This document shows positions 29,093 to 31,439 of a stretch of DNA of 31,439 bases, in pieces; the first letter of the stretch is position 1, and every line of letters begins with the position of its first letter. This DNA comes from an uncultured Actinomycetes bacterium. Its GTDB lineage: Bacteria; Actinomycetota; Acidimicrobiia; Acidimicrobiales; Ilumatobacteraceae. A model generated the notes under the pieces. That model was not told the DNA's origin, searched no databases, and saw only the letters and a list, made by a program, of their open reading frames with translations. Both the position numbers and the translations under genes were made by a program. The stretch is from assembly GCA_937927625.1 (NCBI GenBank), contig CALBSD010000011.1:1-31439 (forward strand), in the 5' to 3' direction.

Positions 29093-31439
29093 TTACTGAA
29101 GAACTTTGTACGCCGTGTTGCGCTGTGCCAGTTGGCGACGCAGTGGCGCAATGATTTCTCCGAAGCGACCTTCAGTCATTGCTTGACCATGGTTGGCACC
29201 TGCAGCACGAGAGATGTTCTCGTCCATGAGTGTTCCGCCAAGGTCGTTGCAGCCTGCTTGCAGTAACTGAGCAGCACCAGATGTACCGATCTTCACCCAG
29301 CTGACCTGCACGTTGTCGATGAGGCCGTCATAGAAGATGCGACCAATCGCGTGCATGAGAACTGTTTCGCGGAAGGTGGGACCACGACGTGATTTCTTCT
29401 GCAAGTAAATAGGTGATGCCATGTGAACGAACGGCAATGGAATGAACTCGGTGAATCCACCAGTTTCTTTCTGCAGTTCGCGCGTTGCAACCATGTGGCG
29501 TGCCCAGGAGATGGGGTGTTCCACACTGCCGTACATGATGGTGATGTTGCTGTGCAGGCCAATGCTGTGCGCTTGGCGATGACATTCCAGCCACTCTTCA
29601 GTGTTCACCTTGTCGGAACAGATGATGGCGCGAATCTCGTCATCGAGAATCTCTGCAGCGGTTCCGGGAAGTGAAGCAAGACCTGCATCCTTCAAACGCT
29701 GCAGGTACTCACGCAGTGATTCGCCATTGCGATGCGCACCTTCGGTGACTTCCAGTGCAGTGAATCCGTGCACGTGCATGTCGGGCACTGCAGACTTCAC
29801 GGCCTTTGTGACATCGATGTAATAGTCGCCGTCAAAGTCGGGGTGAATGCCGCCCTGCAACGTCACTTCAGTGGCACCCATTGCGGCTGCTTCCACTGCG
29901 CGATCTGCAATGTCGTCGAGAGTGAGCAAGTACGGAGTACCGCGCAAGTTGAGCGAGAGTGGGCCTTTAGAGAAACCACAGAACTTGCACTTGTAGGTGC
30001 AGACGTTCGTGTAGTTGATGTTGCGGTTATGAACCCACGTCACGGTGTTGCCCACGGCTTTGAAGCGCAGCTCGTCTGCGTAGTCAGCAATGAGTCCCAC
30101 TTCAGGTCCGCGTGCACGGAAGAGGTCAACAACTTCTTGCTCGCCCAGCTCTTGTCCGTTGCGATGTCCTTCAATGATCTCTGCAATACGACCACGTGCA
30201 AACGGACGTGGATGCGGAATGAGATTCATGGGCTTCACATTGGAGCCTGAGTACCACTGCGTTGACTTGTGGCCAACAAGAACAACTTCTGCGCCGTCGA
30301 GAACAACGTCAGCTGCAGTGACCTTTTCTGGCCAGAACGCGCCTGGATCATCGCGACTCATGCCTTCAGCATCAGTGCGGTCCATCACGGTGAAATGAAG
30401 AGCAGGGTCAAGCCACTTTTCTGGCTCAAGAACAAACTCGGGGTAAATCGTGAGTCGTGGTGCAAGTGCGAAACCGCGATCTTCAGTGACATCGCGCAAA
30501 CGATCAAGTGCTGGCCACGGACGCTCGGGATTCACATGGTCTGCAGTGACAGGGGAGACGCCGCCCCAGTCGTCGATGCCTGCATCAAGCAACACGCCAA
30601 AGTCGTCGGACAGGTTTGGCGGTGCTTGCAAGTGAACAGATGCAGGCAAGATCAAACGAGCAACAGCGATGGACCACAAGTATTCGTCTTCGGGGCATGG
30701 CTTTGCTTTGTGCATTGCAGTGCCAGCCTTTGGCAGGAAGTTCTGCACGATGACTTCTTGTACGTTGCCGTACTTTGCGTGTGCAGCAGCAAGAAGTGCA
30801 AGTGCATCAATGCGATCACGACGCTCCTCGCCGATACCCACCAAGATGCCCGAAGTAAAAGGAATCGCAAGCTCGCCTGACAAACACAATGTGTCGATGC
30901 GGCGTTGTGGTTCTTTGTCGGGTGCACCGCGGTGACACTCGAGGTCATCGCGCAATGACTCCAACATCATTCCTTGTGATGGTGAAACACGGCGCAACAT
31001 TGCAAGTTCGTCTTCGTACAACGCGCCCGCATTTGCGTGAGGCAGCAAACCGGTTTCATCAAGAACCAATTTGGCCATGTCATGTAGGTAGTGCACAGTG
31101 CTGTCGTAGCCGTTGTCGCGCAACCAATCTGCAGCAACGTCGTATCGAAGTTCTGGGCGTTCGCCAAGAGTGAACAACGCTTCGTGGCAACCCATGCGTG
31201 CGCCTTGACGGGCAATCGCAAGGATGTCTTCGGCGGTGAGGTATGGCTTCTCTAAACGCGCTGGTGGTTGCGCAAAGGTGCAGTAGCCGCACTTGTCGCG
31301 GCACAGCATCGTGAGAGGAATGAACACTTTTGGTGAGAACGTGATGCGCGTGCCGTGCGCAGCGTCGCGCTTGTCGCGTGCGCCCTGCATGAGGTCTTCA
31401 AGGGGCGCATGAAGAAGATCGTTGATGAACGATTCATCA
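29093..31439 (-). CDS. fbiC: FO synthase, fused CofG-CofH (start outside window)
   Basis: 782 codons lie in the window; the frame is open to the edge, so the N-terminus is missing (mycobacterial FbiC is about 856 residues). Two radical-SAM modules are fused. The CofG-like half has CRDKCGYC and the CofH-like half has CTYKCKFC, each a CxxxCxxC cluster motif that holds a 4Fe-4S centre. Together they join tyrosine to 5-amino-6-ribitylaminouracil to make FO, the chromophore of coenzyme F420. The fusion is typical of actinobacteria. The ATG visible at 31390 is internal: the preceding codons (ESFINDLLHAPLEDL) continue the protein. It is convergent with ribF. Confidence 0.97.
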   Translation of the reverse strand, partial: DESFINDLLHAPLEDLMQGARDKRDAAHGTRITFSPKVFIPLTMLCRDKCGYCTFAQPPARLEKPYLTAEDILAIARQGARMGCHEALFTLGERPELRYDVAADWLRDNGYDSTVHYLHDMAKLVLDETGLLPHANAGALYEDELAMLRRVSPSQGMMLESLRDDLECHRGAPDKEPQRRIDTLCLSGELAIPFTSGILVGIGEERRDRIDALALLAAAHAKYGNVQEVIVQNFLPKAGTAMHKAKPCPEDEYLWSIAVARLILPASVHLQAPPNLSDDFGVLLDAGIDDWGGVSPVTADHVNPERPWPALDRLRDVTEDRGFALAPRLTIYPEFVLEPEKWLDPALHFTVMDRTDAEGMSRDDPGAFWPEKVTAADVVLDGAEVVLVGHKSTQWYSGSNVKPMNLIPHPRPFARGRIAEIIEGHRNGQELGEQEVVDLFRARGPEVGLIADYADELRFKAVGNTVTWVHNRNINYTNVCTYKCKFCGFSKGPLSLNLRGTPYLLTLDDIADRAVEAAAMGATEVTLQGGIHPDFDGDYYIDVTKAVKSAVPDMHVHGFTALEVTEGAHRNGESLREYLQRLKDAGLASLPGTAAEILDDEIRAIICSDKVNTEEWLECHRQAHSIGLHSNITIMYGSVEHPISWARHMVATRELQKETGGFTEFIPLPFVHMASPIYLQKKSRRGPTFRETVLMHAIGRIFYDGLIDNVQVSWVKIGTSGAAQLLQAGCNDLGGTLMDENISRAAGANHGQAMTEGRFGEIIAPLRRQLAQRNTAYKVLQ

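Noticed and set aside
31252..31437. Minus-strand frame overlapping the fbiC N-terminal region
   Set aside because: It is a shadow in another frame; the fbiC frame continues to the window edge with conserved residues.

Overview
The window looks like a chromosomal segment of an actinobacterium, most likely of class Acidimicrobiia. The reasons are a fused FbiC (CofG+CofH) F420 enzyme, a luciferase-like oxidoreductase, a class II DAHP synthase, a nadD-LytR_C-rsfS operon, a mycobacterial-type arylsulfatase and P450, and widespread leaderless promoters (TANNNT, six or seven bases, then ATG/GTG). Base composition is moderate by eye (a little above 50% GC), with one visibly AT-richer island. The lineage is an inference; no 16S gene is present. 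I see no insertion sequence, prophage, CRISPR array or rRNA.

Layout. 1-58: strong bidirectional terminator. 59-5326: sulfate-ester locus, with a divergent SRPBCC gene and an autoregulated-looking TetR gene followed at 2-nt gaps by a metallo-beta-lactamase-fold alkylsulfatase and a formylglycine arylsulfatase. 5337-7379: patatin-like lipase (-), an endonuclease/exonuclease/phosphatase (EEP) protein (+) and a small winged-helix regulator (+). 7338-10182: cytochrome P450 (-), an unknown 94-aa protein (+) from an overlapping divergent promoter, and a thiolase (+). 10211-13578: minus-strand operon DAHP synthase, serine hydrolase, MFS transporter. 13673-14500: divergent sigma-70 family factor. 14699-16874: nadD, LytR_C membrane protein and rsfS, translationally coupled. 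16935-17010: tRNA-Ala(GGC).

17034-18995 is an AT-richer two-gene island directly behind the tRNA: an HNH nuclease with a PUA/EVE-like front domain, and a divergent membrane protein of unknown function. 19057-22788: glycosyltransferase, HAD-type protein and LLM oxidoreductase operon. 22797-26760 (-): leuS, mgsA and a 7-TM SWEET-like transporter. 26782-29065 (+): rbfA, truB, ribF. 29093 to the window end (-): fbiC, whose start lies outside.

How it fits together. Housekeeping modules (tRNA charging, ribosome maturation, NAD, FAD and F420 cofactors, aromatic amino-acid entry) are interleaved with accessory catabolic and surface modules. The best candidates for something new are the 7-TM bacterial SWEET next to methylglyoxal synthase, the tRNA-adjacent EVE-like/HNH pair with a shared palindrome, the TetR twin operators at a two-sulfatase operon whose MBL enzyme has a rewritten metal motif, and the large share of transcription units that begin exactly at the start codon.
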